From Bacteroidia bacterium (GTDB taxonomy: Bacteria > Bacteroidota > Bacteroidia > Flavobacteriales > Flavobacteriaceae): a DNA stretch of 5,253 nt. This document shows positions 1-5,253 of the stretch, in pieces. The notes under the pieces are model-generated. The model had not been told where the DNA came from. It searched no databases and saw nothing but the letters and a program-made list of their open reading frames with translations. The translations under genes were made by a program, and so were the position numbers. The stretch spans positions 1-5,253 of the forward strand of contig JAUIAA010000173.1 in assembly GCA_030425715.1 (NCBI GenBank), written 5' to 3'. Position 1 is the stretch's first letter; the number at the start of each line of letters is the position of its first letter.

Positions 1-1005
1 TCCCCAATAAGCATTATAATTAATATGCTTTAAATCGTATACTTCTTTGGTGTTTGGCGAAGATTTTCCTCTACTATTTGAAGCATAAATTGCAGTAAAG
101 TTCAAACTGTGTTTATTTGAGAATTGTTTTTCAATTGCTGTCAAAAATGAAATTGCTTTATATGGCGTTCCCTCTCTAAATCCTTCTTGCGCAAAGCGAT
201 AAGACCCTGTAAAAGTAAAATACCAACCATTACCCAGCAAACCAGTATTGTAAGTTGCCATAACCCGCCCAGTATAACTCCGATTACTTGCGGCATAAGA
301 TACTTTTAACCCCTTTCTATTTAATGAGCTTCTTGTATTCATATTTGTAATCCCACCAATTGTTCCGAAATTGGTTTCGCTAGGTTGGCTATTTGAGGTA
401 AAATCTTGGTTACGCATTACATCGTTAAGTCCGCCCCAATTGCTCCATTGCGGCCGGTTGTGATATAATTTATTCATAACCGTACCATTGAGGGTGATAT
501 TAGTATAAGAAGCATCTAAACTTCTAGGACGAAAAAAAGTTGGACTAAATTCATAAGCAACGGTTTTATAAAAAACATCTTTTGAAGCCGTTAATACTCC
601 TGCAATACTTTGTGATTCCCCTTTTTCTATATCCATTACATCTTCATTACTCAAATAAATAAGATTTTCTTCTTGGGCTATTGGTAATGCACTTTCTAAA
701 AAAATAAGTCCAAAATCTAAAAATGAATTGTTTTCTTTTATCTCAAATGGGATGTTTTTGGTACTAAAATCTCTAGCAAATATTTGCAGTGTATATTTAC
801 CGAAAGGAACATTGTTTATAAAAAATATTCCACTCCCATTTGTGTTGGTCTGCATATTTGCATTTAGAACAGTAACTGTTACATGCTCTAATTCTTTATT
901 AGAAGAAAAAGACAGTATTTTTCCAGTAATACTACCCATCGATTGTGCTTTTCCGATGGAGATGACAAAAAATAGTAATATGAAAAAAGGAAAATAAATT
1001 TTCAT
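1..1005 (-). CDS. TonB-dependent outer-membrane receptor, N-terminal 335 residues (gene continues past the left edge)
   Basis: The frame is open for 335 codons from the ATG at 1005-1003 to the left edge, so only the N-terminal part is seen. Residues 1-21 form a signal peptide (MKIYFPFFILLFFVISIGKAQ). Residues about 24-104 read as a carboxypeptidase-regulatory-like beta-sandwich (GSITGKI..., then NTNGSGIFFINNVPFGKYTL), common on Bacteroidota receptors. From about residue 130 the plug domain follows (SIAGVLTASKDVFYKT, FFRPRSLDASYTNITLNG, NRPQWSNWGGLNDV around 183-196, FGTIGGITN 213-221), and from about 232 the first barrel strands begin (KVSYAASNRSYTGRVMATYN). Such receptors import a bound ligand across the outer membrane using TonB/ExbBD energy. 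The ligand cannot be read from this part. No SusD-type partner is visible, though one could lie further left. The gene is divergent from the secreted hydrolase gene at 1152. The family call is firm; substrate unknown. Confidence 0.93.
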   Translation of the reverse strand, partial: MKIYFPFFILLFFVISIGKAQSMGSITGKILSFSSNKELEHVTVTVLNANMQTNTNGSGIFFINNVPFGKYTLQIFARDFSTKNIPFEIKENNSFLDFGLIFLESALPIAQEENLIYLSNEDVMDIEKGESQSIAGVLTASKDVFYKTVAYEFSPTFFRPRSLDASYTNITLNGTVMNKLYHNRPQWSNWGGLNDVMRNQDFTSNSQPSETNFGTIGGITNMNTRSSLNRKGLKVSYAASNRSYTGRVMATYNTGLLGNGWYFTFTGSYRFAQEGFREGTPYKAISFLTAIEKQFSNKHSLNFTAIYASNSRGKSSPNTKEVYDLKHINYNAYWG

Positions 1006-1060
1006 ATAAATCTGGTTATGATACGGTTAGTTGGTATTTATTTGATGTAGAAAAATATTT

Positions 1061-1102
1061 AAGGTTAACATGAAAAAAAATTATGAGAAAAATGTTAACC
1101 TT
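1061..1102. promoter_or_regulatory. Perfect 11-bp inverted repeat in the divergent intergenic region, candidate operator
   Basis: AAGGTTAACAT at 1061-1071 is matched by its exact reverse complement ATGTTAACCTT at 1092-1102, with a 20-bp A-rich spacer. Each arm contains the self-complementary core GTTAAC, and the two cores are 30 bp apart centre to centre, close to three helical turns. The repeat centre (about 1081.5) nearly coincides with the midpoint of the gap between the start codons at 1005 and 1152. This fits a site bound by a regulator on one DNA face that could act on both divergent genes. No poly-T tract follows the right arm as in a terminator, and the spacer is long for a terminator loop. 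The repeat is observed; the regulatory role is inferred. No Bacteroidota-type TAnnTTTG promoter box was found on either strand of 1006-1151. Confidence 0.5.
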
Positions 1103-1151
1103 TTATTTCATCCACCATTAATAGTAAAAAGATTTTGTTTTTATTTAATTA

Positions 1152-2201
1152 ATGAAGCTCTTTACATCGTTCTTATTTTCACTGTTTTTATTTATTCAAG
1201 CCCCTCAATGTCAAAACATTTCCTATAAAATAAGAACGATTGCTTTTTATAATGTCGAAAACCTTTTCGATACCATTAATTCCCCAGATACTTTTGACGA
1301 AGATTTTACTCCAAAGGGGAGAAACCATTACAGTTCTACAATTTATCGGCATAAAATTGAAAATATTGGGAAAGTCATATCTCAAATTGGAAAGAAAAAA
1401 GCCAATAGTCCTCCTGCCATAATCGGACTAGCAGAAGTTGAAAACATTTCTGTATTAAAAGATTTAATCCAATCTTCCGCACTAAAAAATTATAATTACC
1501 AAATCATTCATCAAGATTCACCAGACTTAAGAGGTATCGATGTTGCGTTTTTATACCGTGAAAACGCTTTCCAACCTATCCATTTTGAATCTTTTGAGGT
1601 AAAATTATGGGAAGAAAACGGCCAAAGAATTTATACACGTGATCAACTATTAGTAAGTGGGTTTTTGGATGACGAATTGGTACATATCATTGTAAACCAT
1701 TGGCCATCGCGCAGAGGCGGAAAAATAAAAAGTGAATCAAAAAGGGAAAAAGCAGCCTATGTTTTACAAACTGCTATTGACAAAATAAGGCGGGAAGAAA
1801 AGAATCCAAAAATGATACTTATGGGTGATTTTAATGATGACCCAACCGACAGAAGCATTAAAAATGGGCTGAAAAGTGTTAAAGATGTAAATAAAGTAAA
1901 TGATTCTACATTTTACAACCCTATGGAATCTATGTTTCAAAAAGGAATGAATACTTTAGGTTATCGGGACAAAATCAATTTATTCGATCAAATATTATTA
2001 TCCTCTAATTGTATTACGCCAAACCATGATTTTTCTGTTTATCAATTCTACAAAGCAGGAGTTTTTAACCCAAAATATTTAATACAACAAAAAGGAAAAT
2101 ACAAAGGTTACCCTTATCGAAGTTTTCAAAATAGTATATTTACGGGTGGTTTTAGCGACCATTTTCCTGTGTATATTTACCTAATTAAAAAGCAACTCTA
2201 A
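1152..2201 (+). CDS. Secreted endonuclease/exonuclease/phosphatase (EEP) family metal-dependent hydrolase
   Basis: This 349-residue protein begins with a hydrophobic signal peptide (residues 1 to about 20, MKLFTSFLFSLFLFIQAPQC), so it should act in the periplasm or outside the cell. The rest is an EEP fold with its motifs in order: FYNVENLFD (32-40, metal- and phosphate-site Asn34/Glu36), GLAEVEN (92-98, metal-binding Glu95), RGIDVAFLYR (127-136), VNHWPSRRGG (181-190, catalytic-type His183), MGDFNDDP (224-231, Asp226/Asn228) and FSDHFPVY (334-341, Asp336/His337). All catalytic positions are intact. The family cleaves phosphodiester or phosphomonoester bonds in nucleic acids, phosphoinositides or sphingomyelin. 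The FYNVENLFD opening matches the Bacteroidota subgroup often annotated simply as endonuclease; the substrate cannot be read from sequence. Cys20 lies at the end of the signal region, but APQC is a poor lipobox. It forms an operon with the next gene (2-nt gap) and is divergent from the receptor gene. Confidence 0.9.
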   Translation: MKLFTSFLFSLFLFIQAPQCQNISYKIRTIAFYNVENLFDTINSPDTFDEDFTPKGRNHYSSTIYRHKIENIGKVISQIGKKKANSPPAIIGLAEVENISVLKDLIQSSALKNYNYQIIHQDSPDLRGIDVAFLYRENAFQPIHFESFEVKLWEENGQRIYTRDQLLVSGFLDDELVHIIVNHWPSRRGGKIKSESKREKAAYVLQTAIDKIRREEKNPKMILMGDFNDDPTDRSIKNGLKSVKDVNKVNDSTFYNPMESMFQKGMNTLGYRDKINLFDQILLSSNCITPNHDFSVYQFYKAGVFNPKYLIQQKGKYKGYPYRSFQNSIFTGGFSDHFPVYIYLIKKQL

Positions 2202-2203
2202 AA

Positions 2204-2554
2204 ATGAAAATAATGAAAAAAACAGGTCTTTTTTTAACGCTCTTATTTTTAAGCTCTTGGTCTTATGCCCAAATGATTACCCAAGAAATTAAAATGCCAT
2301 ACGACAAAGAGTTTGATAGTATTGTAAAGCTTAAAAACATTCAAGTAGGAGAGGAAATTAAAGTGTATACCCAGTTTCAAGTAGATGATCAAAAAGAAAT
2401 AATAAATGTAGTAGCCAAGGGCACGGATCCTATTTTTGAGCGAGAAGCAATTTTAATTTTGAGTAATTACTTGGCGGAATTAAAAGAAAAAGGCATTGTT
2501 AAAAAGCCCGAGACCAAATATACTTCAGTAATAATTATGAAAATTGGCGAATAA
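2204..2554 (+). CDS. Small exported protein with a TonB C-terminal-like domain
   Basis: The 116-residue product starts 2 nt after the stop of the EEP gene, so the two are almost surely co-transcribed. A second ATG at 2213 (MKKTGLFLT...) gives an equally good signal peptide and may be the true start. The signal peptide ends at SYAQ (residue 23), leaving about 93 mature residues. Residues about 50-114 follow the order of a TonB C-terminal domain: a strand (EEIKVYTQFQVDD), a turn and second strand (KEIINVVAKG), a helix with the DPIFEREAILIL pattern (75-86), and a last strand (KYTSVIIMKI, 105-114). Unlike true TonB, it has no retained membrane anchor, no proline-rich linker, and appears to be released into the periplasm. 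The resemblance is by eye and moderate. I know no function for it; its pairing with a secreted hydrolase opposite a TonB-dependent receptor is suggestive only. Confidence 0.75.
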   Translation: MKIMKKTGLFLTLLFLSSWSYAQMITQEIKMPYDKEFDSIVKLKNIQVGEEIKVYTQFQVDDQKEIINVVAKGTDPIFEREAILILSNYLAELKEKGIVKKPETKYTSVIIMKIGE

Positions 2555-2638
2555 AAAATTTCTTGAAACCAACTATCCCCAGGGCAAGCCCCAGGAGTAT
2601 TTCCGCTAGTTTCATTTCGACAAGCTCAATGCATCGCA

Positions 2639-2658
2639 TTTTGGCTTTTAGGCCAAAA
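2639..2658. repeat. Short 7-bp-stem hairpin within the junction mosaic
   Basis: TTTTGGC at 2639-2645 and GCCAAAA at 2652-2658 are exact reverse complements around a 6-base loop (TTTTAG). On the plus strand it lies about 85 bp after the small TonB-like gene. It could assist termination, but there is no clear run of T after the stem on the plus strand, so it is recorded as structure rather than as a terminator. Confidence 0.5.
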
Positions 2659-2677
2659 ACCGAAATTTTGTTATTAG

Positions 2678-2717
2678 ATTCCCGTTCCTGTCTGCCGGCA
2701 GGCAGGTTCACGGGAAT
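2678..2717. repeat. Long near-perfect hairpin: one palindrome nested inside another
   Basis: The outer arms ATTCCCGT (2678-2685) and ACGGGAAT (2710-2717) are exact complements. Inside them sit CCTGTCTGCC (2687-2696) and GGCAGGCAGG (2697-2706), complementary except for one T-G pair and with no loop between them. One unpaired base on the left and three on the right separate the two stems. The outer sequence looks like a flavobacterial ATTCCCG/CGGGAAT repeat, and the inner block looks like a second, independent palindrome placed into its loop. It may act as a transcription terminator or as a mobile non-coding element. Confidence 0.7.
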
Positions 2718-2734
2718 GACAGGTTCAACGGAAA

Positions 2735-2755
2735 CCCCGATGCAAGCATACGGGG
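2735..2755 (-). terminator. Candidate terminator hairpin downstream of radA
   Basis: CCCCG (2735-2739) and CGGGG (2751-2755) pair, continued by TGC/GCA after a small bulge, forming a GC-rich stem. It begins 12 bp beyond the radA stop codon. Read on the minus strand it is followed by GTTTCC, a short T run only, so it is a weak intrinsic terminator by standard rules. Its position right after the last gene of the leftward cluster makes a role in termination plausible; it could equally be just another copy of a dispersed palindrome. Confidence 0.45.
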
Positions 2756-2767
2756 AATTCTTTTCGA

Positions 2768-4123
2768 TTAAAATAACGCTTTCACCATATCCATCATATT
2801 TCCAACTTTCACTATTTCTATCTGATAGTTTTTGGTTGGAAATTTATTGTATTTAGAAAGGATAATTTTTTTAAAGCCCAATTTTTCGGCTTCTAAAATT
2901 CGTTGCTCTACCTTGTTTACCGCTCGAATTTCTCCTGAAAGGCCAACCTCTGCGGCAAAACAAATGTCTTGTGCAATAGCTTCGTCTTCATTAGAGGATA
3001 AAATTGCGGATACTACAGCCAAATCAATGGCAGGATCTTCTACTTTTAAACCACCTGCTATATTTAAAAATACATCTTTCGCACCCAATCTAAAACCAGC
3101 TCTTTTTTCTAATACGGCCAATAACATATTTAACCGCTTGATGTTATAGCCTGTTGCTGAGCGCTGTGGGGTGCCATAAACTGCCGTACTAACTAGGGCT
3201 TGCACTTCAATCATCAAAGGCCGCATACCTTCTAAAGTTGCAGCAATTGCCGAGCCTGTTAAATTCGCATCTTTTTCAGATATCAATATTTCTGAGGGAT
3301 TAGAAACTTCTCTTAATCCAGAATTTTGCATTTCAAAAATTCCCAATTCGGCCGTAGAGCCAAATCTATTTTTATTGGCGCGCAATATTCTATAACTGTG
3401 GTTTCTATCTCCTTCAAACTGCAACACCACATCTACCATATGCTCCAATATTTTCGGCCCTGCAATGGCACCATCTTTGGTAATATGTCCAATTAAAACT
3501 ACCGGAGTATTGGTTTCTTTGGCAAATTTTATAAGCTCTGCTGTAGTTTCTCTAATTTGAGAAATACTTCCGGGAGACGCCTCAATATAATCCGTATATA
3601 AGGTTTGTATGGAATCGATTACCAAAACTTCAGGCTGTTGATTCTCTACAATTTTAAAAATATTTTGGGTTTTGGTCTCAGTTAAAATCAAGCAATCTTC
3701 ATTTTTGCCTGCTAATCTTTCAGCCCTTAGTTTTATTTGCGATTGGCTTTCTTCACCAGAAACATACAAAACTTTGTTTTGCATCAATAAGGCAATTTGT
3801 AGCAATAAAGTAGATTTACCAATTCCAGGTTCACCACCTAATAAAACTACAGAACCGGTAACCAAACCACCACCTAAAACTCTATTTAGCTCGTTATTAT
3901 TGGTGGGAATTCTTGTTTCTTCCAAAGTTGAAATCTCATGAATTTTTAATGCTTTGGATGCTTTTTTAGTAGGTTTTGAAAGTTGCCAATTTCGCTTTTC
4001 TTCTTTTTGAATAACCTCTTCTACAATGGTATTCCATTCGTTACAAGCATTACATTTTCCAACCCATTTTGGGTATTGTGTTCCGCAATTCTGACAAAAA
4101 AAAGTAGTTTTTGTTTTAGCCAT
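2768..4123 (-). CDS. radA: DNA repair protein RadA (Sms)
   Basis: The complete 451-residue product has the usual length and layout of bacterial RadA. An N-terminal four-cysteine zinc finger (Cys10, Cys13, Cys24, Cys27; CQNCGTQYPKWVGKCNAC) is followed by a RecA-like ATPase core with Walker A GGEPGIGKST (96-105) and Walker B VLVID (166-170), then the RadA-specific KNRFG motif (251-255), and a Lon-protease-like C-terminal domain (about 285-451; GYNIKRLNMLLAVLEKRAG, EDPAIDLAVVSAIL, AEVGLSGEIRAV). In the family this domain lacks protease activity and helps assemble the hexamer on DNA. RadA is a cytosolic ATP-driven helicase that drives branch migration and strand exchange in recombination and repair with RecA. 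All motifs are intact. The start ATG directly follows the lpxH stop codon, which indicates co-transcription and probable translational coupling; radA is the last gene of the cluster. Confidence 0.98.
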   Translation of the reverse strand: MAKTKTTFFCQNCGTQYPKWVGKCNACNEWNTIVEEVIQKEEKRNWQLSKPTKKASKALKIHEISTLEETRIPTNNNELNRVLGGGLVTGSVVLLGGEPGIGKSTLLLQIALLMQNKVLYVSGEESQSQIKLRAERLAGKNEDCLILTETKTQNIFKIVENQQPEVLVIDSIQTLYTDYIEASPGSISQIRETTAELIKFAKETNTPVVLIGHITKDGAIAGPKILEHMVDVVLQFEGDRNHSYRILRANKNRFGSTAELGIFEMQNSGLREVSNPSEILISEKDANLTGSAIAATLEGMRPLMIEVQALVSTAVYGTPQRSATGYNIKRLNMLLAVLEKRAGFRLGAKDVFLNIAGGLKVEDPAIDLAVVSAILSSNEDEAIAQDICFAAEVGLSGEIRAVNKVEQRILEAEKLGFKKIILSKYNKFPTKNYQIEIVKVGNMMDMVKALF

Positions 4124-4876
4124 TTACACTTTTTTTAATGCCAATTTCTCTCCATCAAATACCGCATAAGTAAAGTGCGTTATCCAATCTCCGGTATTGA
4201 TATAGGTAGAATTAGCTCCAACTTTTATTTCCATGGGCAAATGCCTATGTCCAAATAAAAAATAATCGTAGTGTTTGGTTTCCAATTTTTTCTTGGCATA
4301 CTGTACCAACCATTCATGGTCTTCGCCTAAAAATTTAATGTCTTCATCACCAGAGATGAGTTTGTTTTTGGTAGATAAATACTGTGCCAAACGTACTCCT
4401 AAATCTGGGTGTAACCAACGATACAACCATTTTGAAAAGGGATTGGTAAATACTTTTTTCATGCGCTTATACCCCAAATCTCCAGGGCCTAAACCATCGC
4501 CATGACCAATTAAAAATTTCTTACTATTAAAGCTAAACTCTTGTGGATGGTGAAAAATAGGAATATTTAATTCTGTTTCAAAGTATTTTTCCATCCATAA
4601 ATCGTGGTTGCCTACAAAAAAATAGATTTTTATACCGCTGTCTCTCAATTCTGCCAATTTGCCTAAAACCCGAACAAAACCTTTGGGTACTACTTTTTTA
4701 TATTCAAACCAAAAATCGAATAAATCTCCTAATAAAAATATAACTTCTGCATCTTGCTTGATTTGATCCAACCAGTTTACAAATTTCCTTTCACGCTGTT
4801 GACTCTTCTCTACCGAGGGAATGCCAAAATGCTGGTCGGATGCGAAATATATTTTTTTATTTGCGGGTAAATTCAT
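4124..4876 (-). CDS. lpxH: UDP-2,3-diacylglucosamine diphosphatase, LpxH-type metallophosphoesterase
   Basis: The 250-residue cytosolic or membrane-associated protein is a calcineurin-like phosphoesterase with every metal-site motif: SDQHFG (Asp14, His16), GDLFDFW (50-56, Asp51), GNHD (89-92, Asn90), HGDGLGPGD (125-133, His125) and GHRH (209-212, His210 and His212). GDLFDFWFEY and the HGDGLG...GYKRMKKVF stretch are characteristic of the LpxH group rather than of general phosphoesterases. LpxH hydrolyses UDP-2,3-diacylglucosamine to lipid X and UMP in lipid A synthesis. Where Escherichia coli LpxH has GNRD, this protein has GNHD, as do LpxH2-like relatives, so the exact substrate is slightly less certain. 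It follows queD after 15 nt and abuts radA with no gap. No other lipid A gene is in the window. Confidence 0.88.
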   Translation of the reverse strand: MNLPANKKIYFASDQHFGIPSVEKSQQRERKFVNWLDQIKQDAEVIFLLGDLFDFWFEYKKVVPKGFVRVLGKLAELRDSGIKIYFFVGNHDLWMEKYFETELNIPIFHHPQEFSFNSKKFLIGHGDGLGPGDLGYKRMKKVFTNPFSKWLYRWLHPDLGVRLAQYLSTKNKLISGDEDIKFLGEDHEWLVQYAKKKLETKHYDYFLFGHRHLPMEIKVGANSTYINTGDWITHFTYAVFDGEKLALKKV

Positions 4877-4891
4877 TTAATGCTGTACAAA

Positions 4892-5242
4892 TTAGCTTTG
4901 ATCTTCGGCAAACCATTCTGCATACGAGTTTGCGGTTTCGTATAATTTTAACGAATGTAAGGAAACATTTTTAGGTAATTGTAATTGAATTCTTTTTGCA
5001 AAATCAAACAACATTTTTTCACTGGTAGGTTGGTAAGGCACCAAAACCACTTTTGAAGAATGATCTTCAATCTTATCGGCCAATTCTTTATGTGGTGAAT
5101 TTTTGTTTAAAACAACGGCATGGTCAAATTTGTCTACAATTTCTTTATTTACTATTTTTTTTAAATCACCAAAATCTAAAACCATTCCATTCTTTGGGTG
5201 TTTATCATCTTCAATGGGACTGCCAATAACCGTTACATATAA
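4892..5242 (-). CDS. queD: QueD / 6-pyruvoyl-tetrahydropterin synthase family protein, C-terminal part; reading frame interrupted near the right edge
   Basis: An open frame of 116 residues, from LYVTVIGSPIEDDKHPKNG through GMVLDFGDLKKIVNKEIVDKFDHAVVLN to the terminal YETANSYAEWFAEDQS, matches the body of flavobacterial 6-carboxytetrahydropterin synthase. Visible functional sites are the Asp-His of KFDHAVVLN (catalytic pair in the family), PTSE, and the Glu of LYETANSYAEW that anchors the pterin. QueD converts 7,8-dihydroneopterin triphosphate to 6-carboxytetrahydropterin for queuosine synthesis in the cytosol. The family is about 120-140 residues, and the N-terminal part with the zinc-binding HxH should lie to the right. 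Instead, an in-frame TAA stands at 5245-5243. The first ATG after it (5185) would give only 97 residues without the zinc site, so it is unlikely to be a real start. Either the gene is broken or the sequence has an error. First gene of the queD-lpxH-radA cluster. Confidence 0.85.
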   Translation of the reverse strand, partial: LYVTVIGSPIEDDKHPKNGMVLDFGDLKKIVNKEIVDKFDHAVVLNKNSPHKELADKIEDHSSKVVLVPYQPTSEKMLFDFAKRIQLQLPKNVSLHSLKLYETANSYAEWFAEDQS

Positions 5243-5253
5243 TTAGTAGCTAT
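5243..5253 (-). other. In-frame TAA in the conserved HGHSY(K)L region of queD, at the window edge
   Basis: Reading leftward from the edge in the queD frame gives -AT AGC TAC TAA TTA TAT GTA, that is (H)-S-Y-stop-L-Y-V. The family reads HGHSYKLxVTV here, so the bases on both sides of the stop fit the protein and only the Lys codon position differs. A single AAA-to-TAA substitution explains it. Frame and homology are visible; whether the stop is real or an error cannot be decided from this window. Confidence 0.7.

Larger units (their letters stand above)
2570..2760. repeat. Mosaic of palindromic intergenic repeats at a convergent gene junction
   Basis: The gap between the stop codons at 2554 and 2768 is visibly more GC-rich than its surroundings and contains a chain of hairpin-forming sequences: a decayed palindrome 2576-2597 (TCCCCAGGGC-AA-GCCCCAGGAG, core GGGC/GCCC intact); AATGC-ATC-GCATT 2628-2640; TTTTGGC/GCCAAAA 2639-2658; a long hairpin 2678-2717; and CCCCG/CGGGG 2735-2755. 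The piece TTTCGACAAGCTCAATGCATCG (around 2615-2636), the ATTCCCG...CGGGAAT unit and the CCCCGATGCAAGCAT unit resemble dispersed repeats I associate with flavobacterial genomes; this is from memory and not checked here. I see no credible protein in the stretch. It likely terminates transcription from both sides. Confidence 0.7.

Noticed and set aside
728..997. Rightward open frame of 89 codons
   Set aside because: It lies antisense to the receptor signal peptide and N-terminal domain, whose own frame makes clear family sense; this is a shadow.
1130..1137. AGATTTTG as a Bacteroidota -7 promoter box
   Set aside because: The consensus is TAnnTTTG; here the first two bases are AG, and no TTG at the right upstream distance was found.
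1203..1211. Lipobox at Cys20 of the EEP protein
   Set aside because: The residues before the cysteine are A-P-Q, which do not fit the usual [LVI]-[ASTVI]-[GAS]-C pattern; an ordinary signal peptide is more likely.
2563..2856. Rightward open frame of 97 codons across the convergent junction
   Set aside because: Most of it translates palindromic repeat sequence and the end overlaps the antisense of radA; the protein shows no domain or signal and follows no plausible translation start context.
3672..3941. Rightward open frame of 89 codons inside radA
   Set aside because: It is antisense to the RadA ATPase core, including Walker A; radA is intact in the other direction.
5150..5185. ATG at 5185 as the genuine start of a short QueD
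   Set aside because: Clear QueD homology (LYVTVIGSPIEDD...) continues upstream of it, and starting there would remove the zinc-binding region needed for activity.

Overview
The window looks like chromosomal DNA from a member of the Bacteroidota, most probably a marine-type Flavobacteriia. It is AT-rich and has no strong Shine-Dalgarno sites. It carries a TonB-dependent receptor with a carboxypeptidase-regulatory-like N-terminal domain. QueD, LpxH and RadA read as flavobacterial versions of those proteins, and the one gene-free stretch of note is filled with GC-rich palindromes of a kind I associate with flavobacterial intergenic regions. The species assignment is inference from protein style; no rRNA or tRNA is present.

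Left part (1-2554): a divergent pair of transcription units. Leftward runs the first 335 codons of a TonB-dependent outer-membrane receptor, which continues beyond the left edge. Rightward runs a two-gene operon with a 2-nt gap: an exported endonuclease/exonuclease/phosphatase (EEP) family hydrolase and a small exported protein whose mature part resembles a TonB C-terminal domain. The 146-bp gap between the units holds a perfect 11-bp inverted repeat almost exactly at its centre, the best candidate for a shared regulatory site.

Middle (2555-2767): the convergent junction between the rightward operon and the leftward housekeeping operon. It contains at least five successive hairpin-forming sequences, one of them apparently a palindrome nested inside another. 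It probably serves as a bidirectional terminator region and as a landing place for dispersed repeats.

Right part (2768-5253): a compact leftward cluster read in the order queD-lpxH-radA. Between queD and lpxH there are 15 nt; the lpxH stop codon directly abuts the radA start codon. The three products act in unrelated processes (queuosine/pterin synthesis, lipid A synthesis, recombination repair), so this is a co-transcribed housekeeping set rather than a pathway. The visible part of queD has an in-frame TAA eight bases from the right edge, within what should be the conserved HGHSYKL zinc-site region. It is either a real nonsense mutation or a sequence/assembly error.

I did not find a clearly new defence or mobile system. 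The best leads are the queD stop, the central inverted repeat, the palindrome mosaic, and the possible functional link between receptor, secreted hydrolase and TonB-like protein.
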